Shown: positions 1 through 9,537, counted from the first letter of the stretch. The stretch: DNA of 20,552 nt from Klebsormidium nitens (GCA_000708835.1 DF237440.1:50043-70594), one strand, 5' to 3'. Program-made: numbers and translations. The notes: a model not told the origin generated them from the letters alone.

Positions 1-24
1 GGCGTAGATGCCCTGGCCTTTCAA
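1..24 (-). CDS. ACS: ACS exon 17, start only
   Basis: Eight codons, LKGQGIYA, follow a CTACAG acceptor and align with VKGQGIYAFVTL of plant ACS directly after the HE that ends exon 16. The remainder, including the PKTRSGK motif, is outside the window. Confidence 0.88.
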
Positions 25-3000
25 CTGTAGGACGGGTCCATTACACCAAGTCTTTTGATCCAGGAATCTTAGAAAGCTAGAAGGTTATCTTCCAACCTTA
101 AGGTCTTGTTTGGCCTCGTATGACCGCGAAGACAAAGGAGACATCCTGGCTTTTTCAAACCGCCCGACCGGGATCGGTGGATGTACATGTGGCTTACGAG
201 CCTCGGCTTATATATTCCGAAAGATGGGAATGATTTGTTCCACTGCAAGACAAACCCCCCGCTTATTCCAGTTTGTCAGGGCACGGAAGCGGCGTCGTGG
301 GCAGTCAACTCTGAGTAGGCACAGAACGAAGCTCTGGGTTGACAGTTGATGTTAGACAAACCAAAGATGGTTCCATGTTGCAGGTCTTTAAGAAGAGACG
401 CTTCCCTGTCCCTCCAGAAGTTTATAACTGCGCAGAGCCGTTCTAGAATCTGATGGCATTGACTGCACCTACCGTCTCAGACCTGCGTGCAGAAACTGCC
501 TACCTGCAGAACTTTCCGCGATCAGACTAAAACTACAGACAAATGCGGATCTTTTCCGAAAACACAAGTCGCAGCGGCGAAGGGACTCGGGAGTGACAGA
601 GTGACTATGTAGCACTTCACAAGAAAGAAAATGAATACAGGAGATTGACGATTTATACCTCGTGGTCAAACCCAACCACCGCCGACTCGGCACACGCGGG
701 ATGGGCGTTCAGAGCCGCTTCCACTTCTGACGTACTGATTCTATGCCCGCTGCAGAGATAGGGATTCGCAGAACGGGTCAGAAGCGGCGCAGGAAGCTCT
801 TCATGGCGCAGGAACGAAGGAAGTTGTTGTTGAGAAGTGATTCTGCCGACATATGAGAGAGACTCTCGGAGCATTTTGCCACTCATGAGGAGCGCCGCTC
901 GAAAGATTGCAACCCGGAGATCTGGCAAACTTTGGAAACGCTAAACACACGTGGTAATTCTTTCAGCTCTAAGAAACCCCGAACGGAGACTGCAATACGG
1001 CAACGACGTGTCATACCACTCTCAGAAATCGCACAGCGCAACGAACCTTAAATACAAAAGCCCCTGAAGCTCTGATTGCCGTCTCCGCAACCTCAGCTAG
1101 GAAAAGGATGGTCACTGGGAACCAATCAAGCATACGCTCCGAGTAGCACTGCCCTCACCTGACGTTGATGACGTCATCGGTCCGGCCCGTCAGCCAAATA
1201 TACCCGTCCTCGTCTCTGCGGCGGCAGTAATAAACGTCAGCATGAGCATTTTTGTCCGTAAGGCTCAAACAGTTGGCTTTTTTCGACAGGCTTTTGGTCT
1301 CCATCTGAACTGCAGCCTCTCTATTGTCCACATTCATTGCGAGAGCAAAGAAAAGAGGAAATACGGCGATCCAAGGTAACTCAGTGACGTAAGGCGTTGA
1401 TTTGCACGAACAAATTTGAGAAGAACGACACGAAATGAAGAACCGCAAAATTCTCTGAAGCAAGGACACCTTTCACCAGAAGCAAAAACCGGCTAAAACT
1501 TTTCTATGTCAGCGGATAAGAAAGAGCGTCGGCTGACCTTCTAGCGCCATCTCCGGTGACGTAATATCCCTTGTATGTCGAGAAGTAGGTCTGTTGGAAC
1601 CTCTCGTGATCTCCAAACAGCGTGCGTGCGATACCTGCCAAGCCCACAGAGCGAATGTTGCGACACAAAAGCGCGCATGACATCCAACAAGCTGAGGACC
1701 TTGGGCGGGTGAATATGAAACTGATTTCTGCCGGCTGATTGACACCGGACGTGAAGCAGTGGAAAGTCGCCAGAGTTATTGGCAACAGCGTGCAGCTCCC
1801 TGTTGGCAATTCTAGAAGCACGTTTGCCGGTGATAAAAACGAAAGATGCGGGCACAGGAAGGTTTCAGATTCTGCAGGAGATGCTGAGCTAAGTCTGCAT
1901 GTGCGCGACTCTCGCCGCCGCGGATCACGCCTTCAGAGCTTCATCACACTGCCTTTCCCAGACGCGCTTGCGATGACGGCTCAAAAGCACCATCTTGGCT
2001 CCCCCAGAGTCACGGAACCGGCATTACAGTCGCCTGGAACTCGGCCGCTTGGTCATAAACGGAACAACCGAAGCGATAGGCGGAATGCTTGAAGATCGCA
2101 ATGAGTTTCCAGTACGCTCCCTTTCAACGAAATCGTGGGCTATCATTTGGGAGGCAAAGGGGGTACACGGGGCAAAAGCGCTCTTGAACAAGGTACGATT
2201 GCGCCAATCGCACCTGTTTCTTACGAACTTTCTTCGGAACGGACTTGGCGCTGAACGGGACGGTTAGAACCCCTTGAGTCTTCAAAAAGCAAGATTCAGG
2301 AAAAGCTCACCGGGCCAGGGCCCTTTGATCCGAGGTTCCCGTCAATTTTGCTCTCCTTCTTTCCTTCTCGTCGAGCAGCAACGGCTGACCGCCGGACGGA
2401 ATGGCTGAGAGAACCCGTTTGCCAAGTCGAATAAATCTCACAAGAACGAAACAAGAAAGGCCCAAACAGCTTGCCAGGCCAGTGCGCAGATCCCTGTCAG
2501 TCGCTCCTCTCTCTCGCGGCCCTTCTCGTCAAGCAGTACAGGCTGACCGTTGAACGGAATGGCTAAGAGGACCCCGTTCGCTAAAACGAGATTATGCACC
2601 CGAAAGAAAAACAAGAAAAGCAAAGAACAGCTCACCAGGCCAGGGCGCTTTGATACACAAGTTCCCGTCGGTCGCGCCTTCTTTCTCGCGGCCCTTCTCG
2701 TCGAGCAGGACAGGTTGGACACCGAAGAAAGGAAGCGTGGCGGAGCCCGGCTTCAGGTCCCAAGCCCCGGCCATCGGAGAAATCTGCATTTGCAGGAATT
2801 TGGGTCAGGTGCAGGAATGTAACCCTACCTTTGAGAAAATAGGCAAACTCTGTCAATCAGAGAAGATAATCAGATGCTCACGTTCGGATTCTATCGATTG
2901 GTAGGGTTCAACGGAACACCAAAAACGATCGCAGACTGCCTTGACACTCCAATTTTGTGTTTCTGAGTGGGGATATTTTGGGTATTTTACATTCGCACTC

Positions 3001-6000
3001 ACCATGTTGCCCCCAGTCTCGGTCTGCCACCACGTGTCGACGATTGGGCAGCGACCGTCTCCAACAACGTCGAAGTACCACCTGACAAGAAGCAAGGAAT
3101 CCCGATCCGTTTTAAGCTTGAGGTGCACGTGGCTCCAATAACTTGTCCCCGAAAAAAGAGCTACAAGACGCGCTCGATGAACGTGCGAAATTGGGTCTCT
3201 TCAATATCACTTCCTCGAGCACTGGAAAGCTAGGAGGTCAGGAAAACGGACATTCGGATTTCATTATCTTGGTCACCAAAAGCGGTAATAACGTTGCATA
3301 CAGCGGCACAGAAGAAGCGGCAAAAGCCAATGTGTTTGTACAATCAAACCAAAAATATAAACGCGAGCGCCATCGCACAAAAGCAGAAGACCCGTTCGCT
3401 CGACTCACCACCAGGCTTTGGGGTTGATGGGCTCGCCCACCGTTCCCAACACCCGGAGCGACTTCCGCGAGTACTTCTTCACAAACTGCAGCAACACCGA
3501 GAGTAGCAGACCTTAGCAGTGCACTTGTCACAGATAACATGGGCATCTTTTGAGGGCTGACTTCCCACGTTGCCATTGCATTTGGGCAGCAATGGACACC
3601 TCGTTTTCTAGTCCGCAAACTCCGTCTGCTCACGACTTGTATGCAGATACACCACATCAATAGAAGCGAAACGAAGCCCACTCACCGAATCTTCGAACTC
3701 GTCTCCGCTTCCTTTTCCCTGATCTTTTGTCTCGAAGACGTGGCTTCAAACCTCGTTGGCTTACTTACCGAGGCACAGAGCGTGCAGAAGGCCTGCAAAG
3801 GCTATCAGACTCACGCAAAGAAACAAAAGCTTTGGTGGCAGCAAACTCTCCAAGGAAGGAAACAGATCTACGAGAACCTGTTCAAATGCTCACCCGGTCG
3901 CTTTCCTTCCCGATGGAGCGGATGGCCGTGTGTGCCGTGTAAAAGATGGTCCTTCTATACTTGTCCACAAGAGACCTTTCAACTCAGAGACAGAACCACA
4001 GAATCGCTAGCAGCAAACCAGATGAAGACAATGGATAGTGCGGCTCTTGGGAACTGCTCACCCGGTCGCCTTCCTTCTCCATGGAGCGGATGGCCGTGGG
4101 TGCCGTGTAAAAGATGGACACCTTGTACTTGTCCACGATCTGCCAGCACCGTCCGGCGTCCGGATACGTGGGCACCTACGGACACAAGCAACAGATTAAC
4201 ATAACCTTGAGGCCTAGTGGCAGCCTCTGCTTTGGACCACTCTGCTGAAGCTCGATTCGCAGGTCCAATGCACAATATAAACTCTCCTTCTGCCAAAGTG
4301 CACACCGATCACTCAAGCGCAATCGCACTCAACTGCCGCCCACACAAGCTGCCAGACGACATAATTTCCGTAGCCTACTTTTTGACATTTTTAGATGGAG
4401 AACTTCAGCGAAGAGAACGAGAAGCAGTCATCGTAATAAATGCACTCAAATGACAAAGAACTTACGCCCTCAAAAACAACGCACGTGGCCCCGTTCAGCA
4501 GTGGTCCGTAAGCCAGGTACGTGTGCCCAGTGATCCAGCCGCAGTCCGCTGTGCACCTGTTTAGAAGCCGAAATCAAAGGTTAAGCGCTGCGGTGACGTC
4601 ACTAAACTTTGTCAGCACTGCAAGTACATACTTTGCGCCGATTTCCAGTCTCTTGAGTTCTCACACAGAAACAAGAAGAGAACCTAAAAAGACAACTTAA
4701 AATCCGAACCGCCCGATGTTTTTCTCGTTGCGCTGAGTCCGCGATCTGATTTATGTTTATTTCGATACAGAACATGTCAGGATGGGATTAGGAAAGCGAG
4801 TTCTTACCAGAATACATCATCGTCGTGATAGTCGAAAGTGAACTTGAAAGTCGTCGCGGCGTAGACCATGTAGCCCCCAACAGTGTGCATCACGCCCTGC
4901 ACAAGCCACGCGTCTGATCAGCATAATTCCCAGAACTGAGATACTGAGGGGAGTAGTACGGCGCTTTTAAGAAAGTAGCTCTTGGTTGGATAAACACAAC
5001 TTGAGTGAGCCCTTCAAACGCTGCCAGAGGGGCTCAACCATTACAACAGCCTTTGGAAGCTCACGGCATCGAAGCCTATTTCCTCTCACCACATGCGTAG
5101 CATGAGAGGGTCTCTTCCTTCTCCAACACTTACCGAACGCTCATTTTCTGCAATCCTGAGCTGAATCTGATTGAGTAAGTCTCCAGGTTCAGCAACTCGC
5201 AGATCAGTCCTCACCTTAGGTTTGCCGGTACTCCCGCTCGTGTACAGCATAAAGAGCGGGTCCTCGGAGTCCATCCACTCGACGGGCGCGTTCTTTGACT
5301 GCCGGGGGATGACGTCCTGCCACCAAACGTCGCGCCCGTTCTTCCAGGCGGTGTCAGAGCGTTTGGTGGCGTTGGCATTCTCAAAAACGAGGCTCTGACC
5401 TGCGGAGGGAGGGTCAGGGTCCAATGAGTTGTGGGAAAGCGAAAGTGTTCGGAGACTAGGCCTTCTGTTTCTGAGGTTAGCCAGCACGAAAAAGAGTCGA
5501 CGTTCGAAACAGGCGCCACTGTAAGATTAGGAAATACTTAAGGATAGCTGGGACTTTAAGGTTGTCACTTTGAATCAGTTCGTGTTTAAAGTACCCGGTA
5601 GTAACCGAAGAACAAAACCAAATGAAAAGTTTTAAGGAAAGCAATGTATAAGGTCGGCATCGTGTAGCTTACGTATAATTCCTACCTGTAGCAAAGGAAA
5701 AGGCATTTGTAAGACCTTTGTGTTTTTATATTGAGGGTGCCGACCTTGACAATTCAAATTTTTCGGCCCAGACGTGCCTGAGAGACCTAGGAACCGCGCA
5801 GATGCCAGCGCAGTCAAGAACGAAAATGGGAGAACAGAAGGTGGAAGTAGATTTGCAGCACCCCCCCACAATCATGCGGAAAAAGTCAAGATGCGTCAAA
5901 GCCAGTCAGGAAACAGCACCAGTTTCCAGGAAGCCCAGAACCATTCTACGGACAAAGTTAGGAAAGGCTGAGTGAAGCCGCTGCTACTTGCCAACTCGGA

Positions 6001-9000
6001 CCCCTTCCTTCTTCTCGCACAGCTCGAGCGCTTTGTCCGCGATCTCCTTGAGGTTCAGCACCTTGGCGCCCCGGCGGACGGCGTTGCACGTGACCAGCAG
6101 CTTCGGACGGCAGTCGGACATGCGGCCGGCCAGAGACTCCGCGCTGAACCCGCCAAACACAACCTGTGGAGAGGCGAAAGCAGGGCTTATATATGTTATG
6201 AAAGTTGTGGAGGGGGTGTGACGAGTGAGAACGATTGTCCTTGTAAGTGACTCGCAGCTTTCGGCGTGATGCCCGCCCAGGGGTTCTGCACTACCATTGC
6301 CAGAGACGTATCCAGAAGGAAAGCAAGAAACGCCTGAATAAAGAAGTCGATTAGGGCAAGAAGCATATGTGGACCAAGATATCTGATGACCAACAACTTT
6401 GGATGGCAATCCACCTGGTTGTAAGAGAGAACAGGCAGTCAGGCTGGCAACAGCAATTTCCTTCAAAAAACACGCACTGCGGTTTGCGACCCCAATCTCC
6501 TGTTGTCGCCAACCTAAGTGCGTGCTCGTACATGAAACCAGATGGGTTCTTCTTGCTTGATACGCTATTGCAGAAAAAAAGAAACTTCCTTCGCCATACC
6601 AAACCGGAAGCATGCGGAATGAGGGCCCAAGACCGGGGTGGAACTGCAACGTAAACGATATACATTTTCTGCAAGACGATGTCCAGATTTGCAACGAGGT
6701 GACTTGTTGTAAGAGCCTTCCCTTGCTGATATTTCACCATGATAACTCACCGAGTGGATCGCCCCGATGCGCGCGCAGGCGAGCATGGTGGCCGGGAGCT
6801 CGGGGACCATGGGCATGTAGATGCACACCGTGTCGCCCTTCTTGACTCCGAGCGACCGCAAGTAGTTGGCAATCTGCACACGAGGTTTCGACGCACGTAA
6901 GCGTTGAATCTTGGAGCGTCCAAACAAAATGAGAAACCCGCCTTTGGAAGGTGACAGGCAAATGTTTAGCGAGAGCACGCTCGCTCGGTGTAAGACTCAG
7001 GAGGTGCAAGCGATCCGAAGCATAGAACCGCTATTACGTCTCACCGCTCACTGCAAGAGAGCAGTGATACCTCAGCGAGAGCATTTGTACTTTATTGGTA
7101 AATCGAGTCCCAAGAGCCGATTGATCTTTATCTGGCCAAAAGCACAATGGATAACATTTGGGTATAATTCGAGAAAAAGCATACCTGAATAACAACAACT
7201 GCGTACCTGACAGACCAGCTCCAGCATGTTCTGATACGTCAGCCGCCGGTCGATGCCGACGTCATTGCCCTCAAACAGGATGGCGGCCTTGTTGCCGTTC
7301 CCGCTCAGCACGTGGCGGTCCAAGGCGTTGAAGCACACGTTCGTCCGGCCTCCCGGGAACCACTGCAAAGGAAAAGCAGTGATGAGAAGCGTGAGCTGAT
7401 AGGTCTTGTGAGAAGATTGTGTCACATCTTCGGCAATAGTGCCTTTAAGTCTTTGCCCGTCAAGTTGAGCAAGGGAAAGCTTCCCTTCGAAGTATCCAGC
7501 CAATATCGACAGGCCTGCCACGAGACAGGTGAGCTAGGCCGAAGCTTTGCACCCCCCCAACCGAAGGGCTTTCCAAAGCTCGTCCCTGACCCGTCATGCC
7601 TAAGCATCGTCATTCGCTTATGACTTGATCGACCCCTTCAAAAGCTGCCCAATGTGACGTTGTTGAGCCCCTTGTCCACGTCTGACTCGCAGCTGCTCAT
7701 CCAATCAAAGTCCCGCTTGATGGGTGGAAGTCTCCTGAAATCGTCTTCTGAAAGGACGCCTTCCTCGACCTTACCACTTTCCTACCAAAGCACTTCAACA
7801 TCTGATCTACAAAAGGACAAACCTTGACGTAGATGGGCCCCTTGTCCAGGTTGAAGTTGTAGCTGCAAATCGGCTGTCCCTTGTCCCACGGTCGTTCCCA
7901 GTGCAGCTGCGCCGCAATGCTGCCCCAAAAGCTCTGGGGGTCCTCAACCGACCACCGGTACATCGCCTCGTACTGCAGAGGGAGTAAAGCCGGTTCACAA
8001 ACTGACGGCAAGCTGTATTTGATTATGTGTCTCGCCTTAGCTTCATCATGTCTCGCTTCAGCTTCAGAGAATGAAAAGCCATTGCAATTCGGATGGCATA
8101 CTAGAGTTGTATTAGTTTGTTCCTTATCCATTTGGTTTCGGGGTCTTCATTCTTTCTCGAGACTGTGAGATCGTTTGCACTTGTTCCTTGGCCATTTGGC
8201 CTCAGAGTCTTCATTCTTCTCGAGACTGTGAGATCGTTTGCGCTGAGGTTTCTCTAGTCTTTTGCAAGAGACACATTGACGGCTATAACCTTCCCTTTCT
8301 CGACTTGAGGCAGCGGTGAACCCTTAATCACCCAATCCAACGCAAGGCACTGGCCGCTGCATTCAAACAAACCCCAGGCAATTGCTTCTTTGAAGAAGAA
8401 ACTTTCTGTGTAAAGCTTTTGACCGCTGGCCGCACTCAAGCCTACTTCAAACTTCTATCAGCGACCGCTTGAAATGGCAAACCATTTCTTACATGAATCT
8501 GTGCATCAGAAGAGACTTGTTTGGAGAGAGGCAAACTGCTCAGTCCAGGAGATAGATACTCAAGAGACAGCTCCTCCAAAGGGAGTGGCCTTGAATCAGT
8601 ATTGAGCTTGAGTCGCAAAAGGCATCAGTTACCTGCTTGCGAGAGAGGATGTGGGGCCAGTGGTTCCTGTGGAATGCAGTTCCAACGTCCACTGCCTCAT
8701 TCTTCCCGTGAGGCTTGTCTCCACCAGCGGAAGAGCACACCCGGCTGCTAACGTCATCCTGGACAGCTTCTGTGGACCGGGATGTAGTATCTGCACAGCG
8801 GTTTGGAAAGGGTCAGCGCCAATCCCAGAATCAATTTCGGGTAAGAGGTAAAGCAGATTTTTCATTCCTCTTTTACAAGCCTGCTGAGAACCTGGTTGTT
8901 GAAAAGCTACAAATGACATCATTCTTCTGCAGGCTTTCTCTCTCCAAGGGGTGGGCTTGAATTCACATACATCACATGCATGCCCCAGTAGACAAACGCA

Positions 9001-9362
9001 CGTAAGCATGTCATGAGCGTCAAAGTCAGGCTCAGAGCAAACGCTTCAACGGGGGGGCATAGATGCCTTCTCGAACCATGTTCCCCACAACAGATGCTCT
9101 GCCCAATCAGTGGGGCTACCTGAAGTTGGTCAGCTCTCAGTTGCTTATCTATCCCATCTACCTGCACCTCAAGACATGCTTTACTTTAGCTGCTACTTCT
9201 CATGATGGTGTCATCCCCAGAAACATTTGCAACCTTCTTAAGGAATGCACAAATAGCAATACAGTGAACAGGAGTAATAGCCTGCGGTGAAAGGTACTCA
9301 CAAGGTACCAGATGCCTGAGCGTTGTAGCCACCCTCCGTGCTGCATGTGCACTTGCCAGCAT
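1..9362 (-). CDS. ACS: Acetyl-CoA synthetase (AMP-forming), 3' end cut off by the window edge
   Basis: Activates acetate with ATP to acetyl-AMP and then acetyl-CoA (ANL superfamily); in plants this is the plastid/peroxisomal acetate-use enzyme. Seventeen exons join in phase: 9362-9302, 8790-8633, 7972-7823, 7362-7207, 6873-6751, 6163-5992, 5399-5215, 4896-4808, 4556-4466, 4175-4062, 3485-3409, 3081-3003, 2783-2636, 1634-1538, 1215-1159, 749-659 and 24-1, about 624 residues. Motifs in order are [10 protein letters not shown] (about 327-336), [26 protein letters not shown] (about 474-483), GDHERF, TGDGARR and [14 protein letters not shown]. The acetate-pocket residues known from Salmonella Acs (Val/Ile, Thr, Val, Trp) are present, so acetate is the expected substrate. 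The PKTRSGK catalytic-lysine motif and roughly 80-110 C-terminal residues lie off the left edge. The N-terminus is the least certain part. Family identity is very secure. Confidence 0.95.
659..749 (-). CDS. ACS: ACS exon 16
   Basis: Split Ser codon plus 30 codons: [17 protein letters not shown], then [13 protein letters not shown]. This matches the GHR--T-E-E-AL--HP--AE-AVVG segment of the C-terminal domain. The acceptor is CTCTGCAG and the donor GAG|GTATAA. Confidence 0.95.
1159..1215 (-). CDS. ACS: ACS exon 15 (hinge segment)
   Basis: 18 codons with split codons at both ends: [18 protein letters not shown]. This is the A8/hinge region about which the C-terminal domain rotates between the adenylation and thioester-forming steps. 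The acceptor is GCCGCAG and the donor AG|GTGAGG. Confidence 0.96.
1538..1634 (-). CDS. ACS: ACS exon 14
   Basis: 31 codons with split codons at both ends: [17 protein letters not shown], then [14 protein letters not shown]. The Asp of TGDGARR is the ribose-binding aspartate known in ANL enzymes. The acceptor is TTGGCAG and the donor AAG|GTCAGC. Confidence 0.96.
2304..2783 (-). repeat. Three tandem units of about 162 bp covering the exon 13 end and intron 13 start
   Basis: Units begin at about 2304, 2468 and 2629 (spacings 164 and 161). The last holds the true exon 13. All three share the QPVLLDEKG-like segment, the region around the donor and a purine-rich intron stretch ending in AACAAGAAA-type sequence. 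The unit at 2468 has lost the donor (GC-AAG change around 2471-2474). The unit at 2304 keeps GTGAGC but is frameshifted by about one base. Confidence 0.85.
2636..2783 (-). CDS. ACS: ACS exon 13
   Basis: 49 codons plus one base: [31 protein letters not shown], then LCIKAPWP. This matches the [17 protein letters not shown] segment. The acceptor is AATGCAG and the donor CCTG|GTGAGC. Its 3' half and the start of the following intron form the first unit of a three-unit tandem array. Confidence 0.95.
3003..3081 (-). CDS. ACS: ACS exon 12 (WWQTETGG signature)
   Basis: One base plus 26 codons: [15 protein letters not shown], then [11 protein letters not shown]. The second Trp of WWQTETGG limits the acyl chain to acetate in characterised enzymes. 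The join gives AWWWYFDVVG, where most family members have AW-R/E-W. The acceptor is TTGTCAG and the donor ATG|GTGAGT. Confidence 0.96.
3409..3485 (-). CDS. ACS: ACS exon 11
   Basis: 25 codons plus two bases: [14 protein letters not shown], then [11 protein letters not shown]. The Val of TVGEP aligns with the third acetate-pocket residue of bacterial Acs. The acceptor is GCTGCAG and the donor TG|GTGAGT. Confidence 0.95.
3887..3968 (-). repeat. Degenerate copy of ACS exon 10 in intron 10
   Basis: Ungapped copy of 4055-4136 at an offset of 168 bp. I count 72 of 82 bases identical. On the minus strand it reads [18 protein letters not shown], then IGKESDR, with no stop, and keeps a GTGAGC donor. 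Similarity stops on both sides, so the copy lacks the original acceptor and the first part of the exon. Confidence 0.85.
4062..4175 (-). CDS. ACS: ACS exon 10
   Basis: 38 codons in phase 0: [32 protein letters not shown] and EKEGDR. This matches the plant motif [22 protein letters not shown]. The acceptor is CCGTAG and the donor CGG|GTGAGC. The 3' two thirds is duplicated 168 bp downstream inside the next intron. Confidence 0.96.
4466..4556 (-). CDS. ACS: ACS exon 9 (acetate pocket segment)
   Basis: One base plus 30 codons: [18 protein letters not shown], then [12 protein letters not shown]. The I-T of GWITGH aligns with Val310-Thr311 of Salmonella Acs, which line the acetate pocket. The acceptor is AACAG and the donor GGC|GTAAGT. 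Confidence 0.96.
4808..4896 (-). CDS. ACS: ACS exon 8
   Basis: 29 codons plus two bases: [18 protein letters not shown], then [11 protein letters not shown] and the first two bases of Trp. It follows TSGSTGKPK directly. Most ACS proteins read VLHTTGGY here; this one reads VMHTVGGY, with valine for the second threonine. The acceptor is TGTGCAG and the donor TG|GTAAGA. Confidence 0.95.
5215..5399 (-). CDS. ACS: ACS exon 7 (ATP/AMP-binding signature)
   Basis: Two bases plus 61 codons. It contains [13 protein letters not shown], the acidic [13 protein letters not shown] and the phosphate-binding loop TSGSTGKPK, the hallmark of the ANL superfamily. The acceptor is CTCCGCAG and the donor AAG|GTGAGG. 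The loop glycine after KPK comes from exon 8. Confidence 0.97.
5400..5991 (-). other. ACS intron 6, GC-AG type
   Basis: The intron starts GCAAGT and ends CCGCAG. A GT donor four bases further along would break the frame with the CCGCAG acceptor. The GC donor gives the expected VRVG-SLVF join and matches the strong GCAAGT consensus of GC-AG introns. The 592-bp interior shows no gene. Confidence 0.75.
5992..6163 (-). CDS. ACS: ACS exon 6 (ends at a GC splice donor)
   Basis: 57 codons plus one base: [31 protein letters not shown], then a Lys/Glu-rich helix ending GVRV. The exon continues IHS of exon 5 into the VFGGFS motif. Frame and family alignment require the exon to end at 5992, where the intron begins GCAAGT rather than GT. 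The last G joins GT of exon 7 to make the Gly of VRVGQSLVF. Confidence 0.93.
6247..6420 (-). repeat. Two degenerate copies related to ACS exon 6
   Basis: Two segments upstream of exon 6 in transcript order resemble its [14 protein letters not shown] / DCRPKLLVT region. One, around 6247-6310, reads [16 protein letters not shown]. The other, around 6380-6420, reads MDCHPKLLV (about 20 of 25 bases match over the DCRPKLLV part). Spacings from the original are about 157 and 296 bp. Indels and frame changes show both are decayed. Confidence 0.6.
6590..6700 (-). repeat. Possible decayed copy of ACS exon 5
   Basis: The minus-strand frame here reads [10 protein letters not shown], then [18 protein letters not shown], resembling [10 protein letters not shown] and [18 protein letters not shown] of exon 5. 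The offset is about 178 bp. Similarity is mostly at protein level, so chance is not excluded. Confidence 0.4.
6751..6873 (-). CDS. ACS: ACS exon 5
   Basis: 41 codons in phase 0: [30 protein letters not shown] and [11 protein letters not shown]. This is the conserved core of AMP-forming acyl-CoA synthetases ([20 protein letters not shown]). The acceptor is TGTGCAG and the donor TCG|GTGAGT. Confidence 0.96.
7207..7362 (-). CDS. ACS: ACS exon 4
   Basis: 52 codons in phase 0: [18 protein letters not shown], then AAILFEGND and [14 protein letters not shown]. This corresponds to the WF-GG--N-C-N-LDRH motif of the ACS N-terminal subdomain. The acceptor is TTTGCAG and the donor CAG|GTACGC. Confidence 0.95.
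7650..7705 (-). repeat. Degenerate copy of the ACS exon 3 end
   Basis: The stretch TGACGT to CCCCTTGTCCA at 7655-7678 repeats 7825-7848 at an offset of 170 bp, with weaker similarity continuing to about 7705. The minus-strand reading includes [10 protein letters not shown], against [10 protein letters not shown] in the exon. The donor is lost. Confidence 0.65.
7823..7972 (-). CDS. ACS: ACS exon 3
   Basis: Exactly 50 codons in phase 0, from [16 protein letters not shown] to DKGPIYVK. This is the N-terminal ACS signature (QY..M...S..DP..FW). The acceptor is CTCTGCAG and the donor AAG|GTTTGT. A decayed copy of its 3' half sits 170 bp further along the intron. Confidence 0.93.
8117..8241. repeat. 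Two-copy 64-bp tandem repeat in ACS intron 2
   Basis: 8117-8180 and 8181-8241 both run TTGTTCCTT, CCATTTGG, TCTTCATTCT, CTCGAGACTGTGAGATCG. There are a few substitutions and one short indel. No coding content was seen. Confidence 0.9.
8633..8790 (-). CDS. ACS: ACS exon 2 (N-terminal linker)
   Basis: Bounded by a GTGCAG acceptor (AG at 8792-8791) and a CAG|GTAACT donor. It encodes 52 codons plus a two-base start, ending [10 protein letters not shown] and running directly into YEAMYRW of exon 3. This matches the place where plant ACS proteins have a variable, hydrophilic segment before the QY-M-K/R motif. The sequence before HWPHIL is low in recognisable motifs, so the 5' boundary is less certain than the 3' boundary. 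Confidence 0.65.
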
Positions 9363-9463
9363 CACCTCAGACTCAGACAGCTCGTCACGTTGATTTCTTT
9401 GGGATTGCATTGTCTTGTGTTCTTGAAAGCCCCAATGCCAATTCAACACCAAGCGCCCGCAGT
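9302..9463 (-). CDS. ACS: ACS exon 1 (start codon and probable transit peptide)
   Basis: A good acceptor (pyrimidine-rich tract ending TTGCAG at 9464) and a perfect GTGAGT donor at 9301-9296 bound this exon. Its frame holds two in-frame ATGs, at 9410 and 9362. The second begins [18 protein letters not shown], rich in Ala and Arg and lacking acids, which looks like an organelle-targeting peptide. The donor leaves one base (T), which completes a Tyr codon with exon 2, giving VPYTTSRS. The exon carries no family motif, so it rests on splice signals, phase and composition. If transcription starts inside it, the acceptor is not used. Confidence 0.55.
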
Positions 9464-9537
9464 CTGCAAGACAACAACCTTGTGTAAGCGAGAATAAATG
9501 TTTCCATGTGACAAGCTGAGGCACATGGCTGCGAAGA

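Noticed and set aside
469-520. Possible echo of ACS exon 16 in intron 16
   Set aside because: The best alignment needs several gaps and an offset near 207 bp, outside the pattern of the others.
5718-5975. Plus-strand frames in ACS intron 6
   Set aside because: They are antisense to an intron, low in complexity and without similarity.
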